From the NCBI RefSeq assembly GCF_005938745.2, contig NZ_VCBX02000001.1, forward strand, positions 1,197,501 to 1,261,500: DNA of 64,000 bases, in the 5' to 3' direction. The notes below the pieces were generated by a model, which was given only the letters and a program-made list of their open reading frames with translations, made no database searches and was not told the origin of the DNA. Position 1 is the stretch's first letter. Each line of letters begins with the position of its first letter. Of the stretch, positions 26,564 through 34,633 are shown piece after piece. The translations under genes and the position numbers were made by a program. This DNA comes from Rhodococcus sp. KBS0724 (lineage in GTDB: Bacteria > Actinomycetota > Actinomycetes > Mycobacteriales > Mycobacteriaceae).

Positions 26564-27652
26564 CTACAACAGGTCGCGGTTCGCCTCCCCGAGTTGGGGT
26601 GTACCGCGTGTGGGGCCGGGTCTGGCGCCGTCGAACATCAGCGGTTGGGCTACGCAGGTCAGCGTCGAGCCATCGGTGAGTGGCACTGTGCGAAACAGAT
26701 CTCGATCTCGAAAGTGCTTGTCCTGCTGAACCTCCGAAATGTCCAGGACGGGAGACCAGGCGATGTCCGCCGTATCCAGCAGGCCGGACCACTCGTCACG
26801 GGTGCGTTGAAGCAGCGCGTTCTCGAGCCGGTCGCGTAGAGCCGCGCGTCCCCGGATCCTGGCCGCCCGGGGTAAATCACGGACATCCGACATGTCGAGG
26901 AGGTCGCACAGCGGCTCCCAGAACCAGTCCTCGTATGCGACCGACAGGCTCAGCAGCTTGCCGTCGGCGCACGCGAACAGCCCGTAGGCGGGTTCGGCTG
27001 ATCCGAGCGCGGGATTCGGCTGATCGTTCAACAACGGCACGAGTGACGCAGTCAGCCAGGACACCAGTCCGTCGGTCATCGACACGTCGACATGCGCGCC
27101 CCGCCCGGACTGTTGCCGGGCGAGGAGGGCAGCGAGCGTGCCGACCACCGCGAAGGTGCCCGACGACAGGTCTCCCAATGCCAATTCGTCGATCGCGGAA
27201 GTGTCGCGATCGGCCACTCTCGCATGGAGAAGTCCTGCTGAGGCTTGATATGAGATATCGTGCGCTGCTCGGAGGCGGTTCGGGCCGGTCTGCCCGAATC
27301 CTGTGATCGAGACATACACGGTCTGCGAATTGATGGCGCTGACCTCGTCCGGACCGAAACCGAGACGAGTCATTGTTCCTGGGCGAAATCCCTCCATGAA
27401 CACGTCCGCAGTGCCAAGGAGTCGGCGCAATCCCGCGCGGCCCGCTGCGCTCTTGAGGTCGAGCGCCACCGAGCGCTTGTTGCGATTGAGAGCGGCGTGG
27501 AAGGCGGGGAACGCCCGCGTCGGATCGCCGGCTCCAGGGCGTTCGACGATGATGACCTCGGCGCCGAGATCGGCCAGGATCATCGTGGCGTACGGCCCGG
27601 GATATTGCTCGGCGGCAGTCACGATCCGGAGTCCGGAAAGGGGAAGTGTCAT
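26564..27652 (-). CDS. Family III CoA transferase (CaiB/BaiF type)
   Basis: A 362-residue member of the formyl-CoA transferase family, which moves CoA between carboxylic acids through an aspartyl thioester. N-terminal GLRIVTAAEQYPGPYATMILADLGAEVI and FMEGFRPG are typical, and the catalytic Asp is probably D161 in ALGDLSSG. It lies downstream of the acyl-CoA dehydrogenase gene with a 27-bp gap, and both are transcribed away from the thiolase operon. It would activate the imported acid or recycle CoA; its donor and acceptor are unknown. Some family members instead act as racemases (AMACR). Confidence 0.85.
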   Translation of the reverse strand: MTLPLSGLRIVTAAEQYPGPYATMILADLGAEVIIVERPGAGDPTRAFPAFHAALNRNKRSVALDLKSAAGRAGLRRLLGTADVFMEGFRPGTMTRLGFGPDEVSAINSQTVYVSITGFGQTGPNRLRAAHDISYQASAGLLHARVADRDTSAIDELALGDLSSGTFAVVGTLAALLARQQSGRGAHVDVSMTDGLVSWLTASLVPLLNDQPNPALGSAEPAYGLFACADGKLLSLSVAYEDWFWEPLCDLLDMSDVRDLPRAARIRGRAALRDRLENALLQRTRDEWSGLLDTADIAWSPVLDISEVQQDKHFRDRDLFRTVPLTDGSTLTCVAQPLMFDGARPGPTRGTPQLGEANRDLL

Positions 27653-27679
27653 GCTGAGAGTCCTTGCGGTTGAGGGTGA

Positions 27680-28816
27680 TCAGAAAGCGGTGCGTCCAGT
27701 GAGGGACTTGCCGATGATGAGCCGTTGGAGGTCGGACGGACCCTCGTAGATGCGGGTCATCGCGATGAGTCGGCTCAACTTTTCGACAGAAAAATTAGGG
27801 GAGGTGCCGTAGGCGCCGTGAATCTGGAGTGTGCGATCGGCGACGCGATGGGCCATTTCGGTGGCAAACAGTTTGGCGGTCGCAGACGCGAGTGCAAATG
27901 GTTGACCTCGATCCGCGAGAGAGAGTGCCTGGTATGCGAGCCCGCGGGCGGCCTGGATCTCAGCATGGTTGTCTGCCAGCTTGGCCTGTACGAGTTGCTT
28001 GCCGGCGAGAGAATCGCCGAAGAGTTCCCGCTCATCGGCGTAGCGCAGGGCTGCGGATTGGGCTGCTTGTCCCAAACCGACGGCGTTCAGAGCGACGAGA
28101 GCCCGCGCTTCTTGGAAGGTGCCGAGCATCGCACCCAGTCCTTTGCCCTGGGTGTCGAGACGATGATCTGTGGGCACTTCGACATCGAAGGAAAGTTCGG
28201 CGGTGGTGACCGATCCGTTGGTGACCAGGGGTGTCACGCCGTAGCCGTGGGTTTCCTTGTCGACTACGAATAGGTCCAGGGCATCGTCGTCGGTCCGGGC
28301 AAGCACGATGGTGAAGTCGGCGATGTGGCCGTTGGTGATCCAGACCTTCGTGCCGCGTAGGTGGTATCCGCCGCTGGTTCGCGTTGCGCGTGTTGCCGTG
28401 CGACGGACATCTGAACCGCCGGACGATTCGGTGTTCGCTGTGGCGCCGATCCGGTCACCCGTCATGAGCGGGGCAAGGTAGCGCTCGCGTAAAGGAGCTG
28501 ACGCGTGGCGCGCGAGAACGAGACCAACTGTCTCGTTGATGAAGGCCGGTGTCGTGACATCGACGGCATGTTCGATCCCGGCTTCGAAGATGAGCCCCGC
28601 CGTGACTGCGTCCAAGCCGAGTCCCCCGTCAGGGACCGGGACTCGCCCGTTGCCGAGTCCGAATCCGAGGAAGTCGCGAAGTAGCGGCTGCAACCGCTCG
28701 CGGCTTGCGCCGATGGGTTCTTTCGAGCCCTCGAGCGCAGGGCGGACGCGGTCTCGACAGAACTGGACGAACGATGAAAGCAGGGCCTCCTGCTCGGTGG
28801 TCCAAGGGGGGAGCAT
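27680..28816 (-). CDS. Acyl-CoA dehydrogenase
   Basis: A 378-residue flavoprotein with the three-domain ACAD fold. The FAD/substrate region is NTESSGGSDVRRTATRA and GTKVWITNGHIADFTIVLAR; the C-terminal helix bundle has LQIHGAYGTSPNFSVEKLSR and the IYEGPSDLQRLIIGKSL end, which carries the usual catalytic glutamate position. It introduces a 2,3 double bond into an acyl-CoA, feeding the hydratases encoded across the divergent promoter. It is first in a two-gene operon with the CoA transferase. Confidence 0.88.
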   Translation of the reverse strand: MLPPWTTEQEALLSSFVQFCRDRVRPALEGSKEPIGASRERLQPLLRDFLGFGLGNGRVPVPDGGLGLDAVTAGLIFEAGIEHAVDVTTPAFINETVGLVLARHASAPLRERYLAPLMTGDRIGATANTESSGGSDVRRTATRATRTSGGYHLRGTKVWITNGHIADFTIVLARTDDDALDLFVVDKETHGYGVTPLVTNGSVTTAELSFDVEVPTDHRLDTQGKGLGAMLGTFQEARALVALNAVGLGQAAQSAALRYADERELFGDSLAGKQLVQAKLADNHAEIQAARGLAYQALSLADRGQPFALASATAKLFATEMAHRVADRTLQIHGAYGTSPNFSVEKLSRLIAMTRIYEGPSDLQRLIIGKSLTGRTAF

Positions 28817-28834
28817 TGCGGCCTCCAGAGGTAG

Positions 28835-28868
28835 TGACTATCTAGTCGTAAGAATGACTTCAAAGTCA
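28835..28868 (-). promoter_or_regulatory. Two island operators upstream of the acyl-CoA dehydrogenase gene
   Basis: TGACTATCTAGTCG (28835-28848) and TGACTTCAAAGTCA (28855-28868) are two copies of the TGACTNNNNAGTCA palindrome (the first has one mismatch), placed 20 bp apart and starting 19 bp upstream of the start codon. Confidence 0.65.
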
Positions 28869-28922
28869 GAGTAACGCGATGAAGCACTACGAACAAGGTT
28901 GTACGTGAACGGAAATCGGCTC

Positions 28923-28968
28923 TTGACGTTGCATTGCGGGCTAGGTACGTTCAGTGACTATAGAGTCA
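28923..28968 (+). promoter_or_regulatory. Promoter with island operator upstream of the thiolase operon
   Basis: TTGACG (28923-28928), a 17-bp spacer and TACGTT (28946-28951) form a promoter. The palindrome TGACTATAGAGTCA (28955-28968) covers the expected start of transcription, the classic geometry for TetR repression. Confidence 0.7.
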
Positions 28969-28992
28969 GAAAAATAAGAAAGTGAGTCATTT

Positions 28993-30174
28993 ATGGAAGA
29001 CGTTGTCGTCGCGGGAGTAGGGATGACATCCTTCGGAATGTTCCCGGAACGGACTGTGGGAGATCTGAGCCGTCAGGCTGTCGACGAGGCCCTCGCAGAC
29101 AGTGGATGTGGGGTGGACGAGATCGAGTTCGTTGCCTATTCCAATTCCACGGCGGGCGCTATGAGCGGTCAGCACTCCATTCGGGGTGAGGTTGCACTAC
29201 GCGAGACCGGGTTGCTCGGACGCGCCATCGTGAATGTCGAGAATGCATGTGCTTCCGGTTCGACCGCATTTCGAACGGCATGCCTCGAAGTTGCCTCCGG
29301 TGCCCGCGAAGTGGCGCTGGCTGTCGGGGCGGAAAAGATGTCCTATCCGGACAAAGCAGCGATGCTTGCGGCTTTGAACGGAGGCACGGACGTCGGAGAT
29401 GTCGGATCGCTTGTCGAACGCTTGGACGGTCGAACGAATCGCAGCATCTTCATGGATATTTATGCTGACGCCGCTCGCCGACGGATGGCGAAGTACGATC
29501 TCGGACAAGAAGATTTCGCGCGAATCGTCGAGAAGAGTCGTCGGGCGGGATCACTCAACCGTCGCGCTCAGTTCCGTAAGACCACGAGCGTGGGTGAGGT
29601 GCTCGCGGCTCGAACTGTGGTGAACCCGCTGACCCTTCCGATGTGCTCCCCGATCGGAGACGGTGCCGCCGCAGTAGTCGTGATGTCTGCTGAGTCTGCG
29701 CGTCGTCGGGGGATCGACCCCGTATTCGTGCGGGCAGTGGAAATCACCTCCGGGTTCGGAGACGCCGCCGGCCCTGTCGCTGCCGCTCGCGCTGCTCGCG
29801 CAGCCTATGAGAGAGCCGGAATCGAACCGGGGGACATCGATGTTGCCGAGGTTCACGACGCAACAGCCTCCGCTGAACTCGGACTCTACGAGGACCTTGG
29901 ATTCTGTGCCCCGGGCGAAGCGTCGATGTTGATTCGAACCAACGCCACCGCGATCAATGGACGAATCGCGGTGAATTCGAGTGGCGGGTTGCTTTCTCGG
30001 GGACATCCGATCGGCGCGACCGGGTGCGCGCAGATCGTCGAACTCGTCGATCAACTGCGCGGCCGGGCAGGAGACCGCCAACGGGAGGGCTCACGGACTG
30101 CTCTCGCGGAGAACGGTGGTGGCTGGCTCGGTGACGACGCAGCCGTGGCTGTTGTGACCATCCTTTCGACCTGA
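28993..30174 (+). CDS. SCP2-type thiolase
   Basis: A 393-residue thiolase-fold protein: N-terminal VVVAGVGMTSFGMFPE, nucleophile Cys in NVENACASGSTAFRTA (about residue 88), His in EVHDATASAELGLYEDLGFC, and the GHP motif SRGHPIGATG. The last block ENGGG replaces the second active-site Cys (CxG) of classical thiolases, as in SCP2-type enzymes. Those cleave 3-keto-acyl-CoA or act as aldol-type lyases on branched or ring-derived substrates, often with an accessory partner. It opens an eight-gene operon on the plus strand. The specific reaction is unknown. Confidence 0.85.
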   Translation: MEDVVVAGVGMTSFGMFPERTVGDLSRQAVDEALADSGCGVDEIEFVAYSNSTAGAMSGQHSIRGEVALRETGLLGRAIVNVENACASGSTAFRTACLEVASGAREVALAVGAEKMSYPDKAAMLAALNGGTDVGDVGSLVERLDGRTNRSIFMDIYADAARRRMAKYDLGQEDFARIVEKSRRAGSLNRRAQFRKTTSVGEVLAARTVVNPLTLPMCSPIGDGAAAVVVMSAESARRRGIDPVFVRAVEITSGFGDAAGPVAAARAARAAYERAGIEPGDIDVAEVHDATASAELGLYEDLGFCAPGEASMLIRTNATAINGRIAVNSSGGLLSRGHPIGATGCAQIVELVDQLRGRAGDRQREGSRTALAENGGGWLGDDAAVAVVTILST

Positions 30175-30207
30175 ACTGTCGGACGTAACTGACCAGAAGG
30201 ACGACCA

Positions 30208-31755
30208 ATGAAGCAATTTGTCGACAGTTTCTACGACGGCGTCGCCGAATTTCCCGAGCGGGTGTTCGCGATCGACCCGCAGGGGCGTGAATGGACTTAC
30301 GCCGAAATCGCCTCGGTTGCAGACCGAGTCGCGACCGGAATCATGGCGGCCGGTGTCGCGCCTGGATCCCGTGTTGCGATCTTCAGCCCGAATCACGTGT
30401 ACGGGCTGGCGGTCAACTACGGCATCGTGCGTGCCGGATGTGCTTGGGTAGCACTGAATTACCGTATGGGAGCCGCAGCAGTTCGCGAGACGCTTCACGA
30501 CATCTCGGTCGCCGGCGTCTTCGCTCACACGTCACTGGAGGCAGAACTGGACGGCGTCGATGTCGGTCCGGTGGGCGTCGTCTTGCTGGACGGATCCGGG
30601 CTAGCGCACCCGGGACTGGAGGACTGGCTACCCGCGCAGCCTGCGCGCACGTTCCCCTCCAGTGCCCCAGAGGATCCCGCAGCGATCTTGCTGACGAGCG
30701 GCACGACCGGCAAACCCAAGGGAATTGTCGTTCCGCACCGTGCATTTGTGGCCATGCTCGAAGACTTCGACGAGATCTTCGATTACCCGGAGCCGCCGCG
30801 TCACCTCGTCGTCGCGCCGATCACACACGCGGCGGGCATCTACGCGGCCGCACTGCATCGTCATGGCGGAACCCACATTCTGATGGATCAAGCCGATCCC
30901 GGCGCCATTCTCGATGCGATCGAGCGGCACAAGATCACGACGCTCTTCCTTCCCCCGACACTCATCTACATGATGCTTGCCCACCCTGCCGCGCGAAGCC
31001 ACGATTATTCGACGCTCCGCACCCTCATCTACGGTGCCTCGCCGATGTCCGCCGACAAAGTCCGTGAGGCCTGGGATGTATTCGGCCCCATCATGTTCCA
31101 GGGCTATGGGCAGAGCGAAGCACTCATGATCGCTTCGGTGCTCTCCGTTTCCGACCACGCACAAGCGCTTGCCGACCCGGCCCTCGCGCATCGGTTGGCG
31201 AGCGCAGGCCGACACGGTCCGAGTACTGCCGTCGCGATCATGGACGAGAGCGGTTCGCTGGTGCAGACGGGAGAGAAGGGCGAGATCGTCGTCCGCGGCG
31301 ACATTGTCATGTCCGAGTATCTCGATCAGCCGGAAGCGACCGCAGAGGCCAAGGCGTTCGGCTGGCATCACACGGGCGATCTCGGGTATCTCGACGAGGA
31401 CGGCTTCCTGTTCGTGGTCGACCGGAAGAAGGACATGATCATCACGGGCGGACTCAATGTCTTTCCAGGCGAGATCGAGCGAATTCTGTTGAGTCACCCC
31501 AAGGTACGTGATGTTGCGGTCGTCGGGGTACCTGACCCGAAATGGGGCGAAGCCGTTCACGCAGCAGTCGAACCGAAAGAATGTGGCTCCATCACCGAAG
31601 CTGACCTGATCGAGTACTGCCGTCCGCTGCTCGGCGGGGTCAAGACACCCAAATCCGTTGCCTTCGTGGAGACTTTGCCACGAAACGCGACCGGAAAGAT
31701 TCTCAAGCGCGAAGTCCGCGCTCCATTCTGGGAAGGGCGAGACCGTGATATCTGA
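30208..31755 (+). CDS. Acyl-CoA synthetase (AMP-forming)
   Basis: A 515-residue adenylate-forming ligase. The P-loop ILLTSGTTGKPKGIVVPH lies at about 161-178; the A5-like GYGQSEALMI and the hinge/A8 region TGDLGYLDEDGFLFVVDRKK, together with the C-terminal lysine in NATGKILKREVR, complete the fold. It activates a carboxylic acid with ATP and CoA. Together with the importer this implies that the substrate enters as a free acid. The following hydratase gene overlaps its 3' end by 11 nt. Confidence 0.88.
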   Translation: MKQFVDSFYDGVAEFPERVFAIDPQGREWTYAEIASVADRVATGIMAAGVAPGSRVAIFSPNHVYGLAVNYGIVRAGCAWVALNYRMGAAAVRETLHDISVAGVFAHTSLEAELDGVDVGPVGVVLLDGSGLAHPGLEDWLPAQPARTFPSSAPEDPAAILLTSGTTGKPKGIVVPHRAFVAMLEDFDEIFDYPEPPRHLVVAPITHAAGIYAAALHRHGGTHILMDQADPGAILDAIERHKITTLFLPPTLIYMMLAHPAARSHDYSTLRTLIYGASPMSADKVREAWDVFGPIMFQGYGQSEALMIASVLSVSDHAQALADPALAHRLASAGRHGPSTAVAIMDESGSLVQTGEKGEIVVRGDIVMSEYLDQPEATAEAKAFGWHHTGDLGYLDEDGFLFVVDRKKDMIITGGLNVFPGEIERILLSHPKVRDVAVVGVPDPKWGEAVHAAVEPKECGSITEADLIEYCRPLLGGVKTPKSVAFVETLPRNATGKILKREVRAPFWEGRDRDI

Positions 31756-32593
31756 GCAAGAACCCGAAAGCGCTTCGAGAGAAATATCGCTGACTCGACG
31801 AGGTTCCGCACTGTGGGCGACCATCGAACGGCCCCACGCGATGAACAGCCTGACACTCGGTGTACTTCGCGGGATCGAGGAAGCCGTCGACGCCGTCGAG
31901 GAGTCTCCCGATCTGCGTGCACTCGTGATCGCAGGAAGTGGCCGTGCCTTCAGCGCAGGCGCAGACCTTACGGGAGTGCCCGACGTGACCTCCGCTGAGG
32001 GCGGCGCTGACGACTTCCGTAACTACCTGACGGAGGCGGGCAAGGCTTTCGCCCGGTTGGCCTCATGCCGACGACCAACCATCGCCGCCGTGCACGGTTA
32101 TGCCCTCGCAGGGGGACTCGAACTCGCCCTCTCCTGTGACATCATCGTGGCCGCGGAGGGAGCCAAACTCGGTGACGGACATGCCAAGTACGGCCAGTTT
32201 CCGGCAGGCGGTGCTACAGCCCGCCTTCCCCTGCGGGTCGGGCATGCGTTTGCCAAATACATGATGTTCAGTGGGGCGGTGTTAGATGGCCGTGAGGCCG
32301 AGCGCCGAGGTCTGGCAGAGATCGTCACCGACGACGGCGACCTCGCTGCCACAGTCGACCGTCTCGTCGAATCCTTCTCCGCCGCGAGTCCGCTCGGACT
32401 GCAGCGAATGAAGGAACAACTCGAACCGACAGGCGTTCCGCTCGAAGATCACATCCGGGCCGAACTCGACGTAGCCGTCGAGTACGCCCGCTCGGCTGAT
32501 CGAGACGAAGGGCTCGCAGCTTTCCTCGAAGGACGAACCCCCGCCTTCGGAAACAACGCATCGGTCAACGATGCCGAGAGGTCGCCCGCATGA
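31745..32593 (+). CDS. Enoyl-CoA hydratase/isomerase family protein (first copy)
   Basis: A 282-residue crotonase with an N-terminal extension of about 20 residues. The oxyanion-hole segment is SGRAFSAGADLTGVPD and the second block is ALAGGLELALSCDIIVAAEGAKLGDG. The position of the second catalytic Glu is occupied by Lys/Gly here (GHAKYGQFPAGGA), so the chemistry could be isomerase or hydrolase rather than hydratase. The start is GTG 31745, inside the synthetase gene; a 4-nt overlap links it to the SDR gene. Confidence 0.82.
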   Translation: MISEQEPESASREISLTRRGSALWATIERPHAMNSLTLGVLRGIEEAVDAVEESPDLRALVIAGSGRAFSAGADLTGVPDVTSAEGGADDFRNYLTEAGKAFARLASCRRPTIAAVHGYALAGGLELALSCDIIVAAEGAKLGDGHAKYGQFPAGGATARLPLRVGHAFAKYMMFSGAVLDGREAERRGLAEIVTDDGDLAATVDRLVESFSAASPLGLQRMKEQLEPTGVPLEDHIRAELDVAVEYARSADRDEGLAAFLEGRTPAFGNNASVNDAERSPA

Positions 32594-33393
32594 TTTCCAC
32601 AACACATGAGTCGATTCTGTCCTTGACCGACCGCGTTGCCCTCGTCACGGGCGCGGGTCAGGGGGTGGGCCGCGAAGTTGCGCTGACGTTTGCGCGCAAC
32701 GGTGCTAGAGCCGTCATCGTCAACGACTTCGACGAAGCACGTGCGGCCGCAGTTGCGCAGGAGGTCGAGTCTGCCGGGGCGCGTGCCGTCGTCATGGCAA
32801 CCGACATCACCGACTACGACGCAGTCACCTCGGAACTCGAAGCGGCGGTTGGTGAACTCGGCGGGCTGGACATCCTGGTCAACAACGCCGGCAATGCCGG
32901 ACCGCGTACCGCTGACGCAAGTTTCGACCCCTTCTGGAAAACCTCTCCGGACGACTGGAACGCCTGGCTGGGCACAAATCTGTTCGGGACCCTGAACGTG
33001 AGTCGCGCAGCGCTGCCCGCACTTCTCGAATCCGGGGCGGGCAGCATCGTCAACGTCATCTCCGACGCGGGCCGCGTCGGAGAACCCCATATGGCGGTGT
33101 ACTCCGCGGCGAAAGCTGGGGTCGCCGGCTTCACCCGCGCGCTGGCAAAGGGGACCGGCAGGCTCGGGGTACGGGTCAATGCCGTCTCGCTCGGAAGCGT
33201 GCGAACGCCGGGCGTCGAGGCCATGATCGCTGACCCGCAGGCTGTCGAGTCGATGCTCAAGCAGTATGTCATCCGTCGCCTGGGTGAGCCTGCCGACGCC
33301 GCGAACATGATCCTGTTCCTGGCGTCCGGCGCCTCCAGTTGGATTACGGGGCAGACGTATCCGGTCAACGGTGGCTATTCGTTCTCGTCCTGA
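32590..33393 (+). CDS. Short-chain dehydrogenase/reductase
   Basis: A 267-residue classical SDR: cofactor loop VTGAGQGVGREVALTF near residues 17-32, NNAGNAGPRTA, catalytic Ser in VNVISDAG and YxxxK in VYSAAKAGVAG. The Asp/Asn after strand 2 (VNDFDEARA) favours NAD(H). The C-terminus WITGQTYPVNGGYSFSS is typical of FabG-like enzymes. It most likely oxidises the hydroxyacyl-CoA made by the neighbouring crotonase. The gene overlaps the crotonase gene by 4 nt. Confidence 0.88.
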   Translation: MISTTHESILSLTDRVALVTGAGQGVGREVALTFARNGARAVIVNDFDEARAAAVAQEVESAGARAVVMATDITDYDAVTSELEAAVGELGGLDILVNNAGNAGPRTADASFDPFWKTSPDDWNAWLGTNLFGTLNVSRAALPALLESGAGSIVNVISDAGRVGEPHMAVYSAAKAGVAGFTRALAKGTGRLGVRVNAVSLGSVRTPGVEAMIADPQAVESMLKQYVIRRLGEPADAANMILFLASGASSWITGQTYPVNGGYSFSS

Positions 33394-33451
33394 CAAAAGT
33401 CGAGCCTGTCGAGGGTTCCGGTACGCCATACGAGGAAAGGTGAGTACGACT

Positions 33452-33799
33452 GTGCTGTACATGTTCGAAGCACGACTGAGTCAGGGGCAATTGTCCAACG
33501 AGGAATTCTATTCCCGCTGGCTGAGCGAAGCCGAGTACGCCGCGAGTCTCGTGGAGGCAGGTGTCATCAAATCTGCGTACAAGGTTCCCGGCGAACACCG
33601 GGTGGTCGTTATCGCCGACCTCGACTCACCGGAACGCATCGACGATGTGATCCACAGCCTGCCGCTGTTCAAAAACGGCCTGTGGCCGCAGGTCCAGCAC
33701 ACCTGGACTCCCTTGCGGCTGTACACCGACTGGACCGAGGATCTCAAGGCTCTCGCCTGCGGCCGGACCCCGATGCGAGCAAAGGACGCCGAGGAATGA
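33452..33799 (+). CDS. Muconolactone delta-isomerase-like protein
   Basis: A 115-residue ferredoxin-like alpha/beta protein resembling CatC/YciI-type proteins: a short beta start LYMFEARL, central VVVIADLDSPERIDD and the family-like block VIHSLPLFKNGLWPQVQHTWTPL, where muconolactone isomerases have LPLFPYMDIEVTPL. The start is GTG 33452, with GAGGAAAGG upstream; GTG 33440 and ATG 33461 are alternatives. There is no catechol ortho-cleavage gene in the window, so lactone isomerisation in another pathway is possible. It is coupled by ATGA to the next gene. Confidence 0.65.
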   Translation: MLYMFEARLSQGQLSNEEFYSRWLSEAEYAASLVEAGVIKSAYKVPGEHRVVVIADLDSPERIDDVIHSLPLFKNGLWPQVQHTWTPLRLYTDWTEDLKALACGRTPMRAKDAEE

Positions 33800-34629
33800 C
33801 GATAAACCGCATTCACCATCTCGACGGCTGCACAATGCGTCCGCGAGGATTGCCGGTGAACGGGCGCGGCATCTTGGTTGGGCACGTCCTCGCAGTGGAG
33901 TTGCGGGGCGGTGACGTAGTTCTCGTCGATTCCGGGATCGGACGAGCCGCGCGGCGCGAACCCCGACGAATGCTCGGTGCTGCATTCGTTCACGGGTTTC
34001 GGCCCGACCTGAGCGAGTCGGGATCGGTGTTCGCGCAGTTGGTCGACCTCGGGCTAGCCGACCACGTGCGACACATCGTGCTCACCCACCTGGATGTGGA
34101 CCACGCCGGTGGGCTCTCGGATTTCCCCCGTGCGACCGTGCATGTGCATACGCGGGAATTGGCGGCAGGAAGCTCTGTGCGAGGGTGGAACGCTCGAATG
34201 CGCTACAGGACAGCCCTGTGGGGGCACGGACCTCGATTCCGATCGTTCAGCGACGGCGGAGACTCGTGGAACGGATTCGACGGGGCTCAGGTCCTGGAGG
34301 GTCTTACCGACGAGGTGGTGGCAATCCCCTTGCCAGGGCATACGCTAGGTCACGTCGCAGTAGCCGTGCGCTCTGGGGAGAACTGGCTGGTGCATGCGGG
34401 TGACTGTTACTTTCACGGCAGTTCGGTCGGACGCGACCGCAACGACGTCCGTTGGGGAGCTGAGCTTTTCGAGACAGTTATGGCCGTCGATCGCCGCAAG
34501 GTTGCCGCGAACCACGAACGACTTGCCGAACTCGTCGCCCGCACGGACCGGACGTTCGAGGTGTTCTCTGCGCACGATCCGTTCGAATTCGAAAAATGCC
34601 GTGCGCCAAACGGCGCGAACGAGAGGTAG
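33796..34629 (+). CDS. MBL-fold hydrolase, lactonase-like
   Basis: A 277-residue metallo-beta-lactamase-fold protein related to N-acyl-homoserine-lactonase-type enzymes (CTMRPRG near the N-terminus, VVLVDSGIG). The metal motif reads THLDVDHAGG: H98, D100, D102, H103, so the second His of the standard HxHxDH is Asp. Later ligands are probably in PLPGHTLGHVAV, VHAGDCYFH and the C-terminal SAHDP. Next to a muconolactone-isomerase-like gene, a role in opening a lactone or thioester ring is a reasonable guess; quorum quenching is less likely inside a catabolic operon. Confidence 0.75.
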   Translation: MTINRIHHLDGCTMRPRGLPVNGRGILVGHVLAVELRGGDVVLVDSGIGRAARREPRRMLGAAFVHGFRPDLSESGSVFAQLVDLGLADHVRHIVLTHLDVDHAGGLSDFPRATVHVHTRELAAGSSVRGWNARMRYRTALWGHGPRFRSFSDGGDSWNGFDGAQVLEGLTDEVVAIPLPGHTLGHVAVAVRSGENWLVHAGDCYFHGSSVGRDRNDVRWGAELFETVMAVDRRKVAANHERLAELVARTDRTFEVFSAHDPFEFEKCRAPNGANER

Positions 34630-34633
34630 GACG

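Noticed and set aside
30628..31824. Antisense open frame over the acyl-CoA synthetase
   Set aside because: The composition is that of a shadow frame and the plus-strand gene is certain.
33796..34629. Quorum-quenching lactonase as the role of the MBL protein
   Set aside because: Its context is a CoA-ester catabolic operon and the second metal His is replaced; a catabolic hydrolase is more likely.
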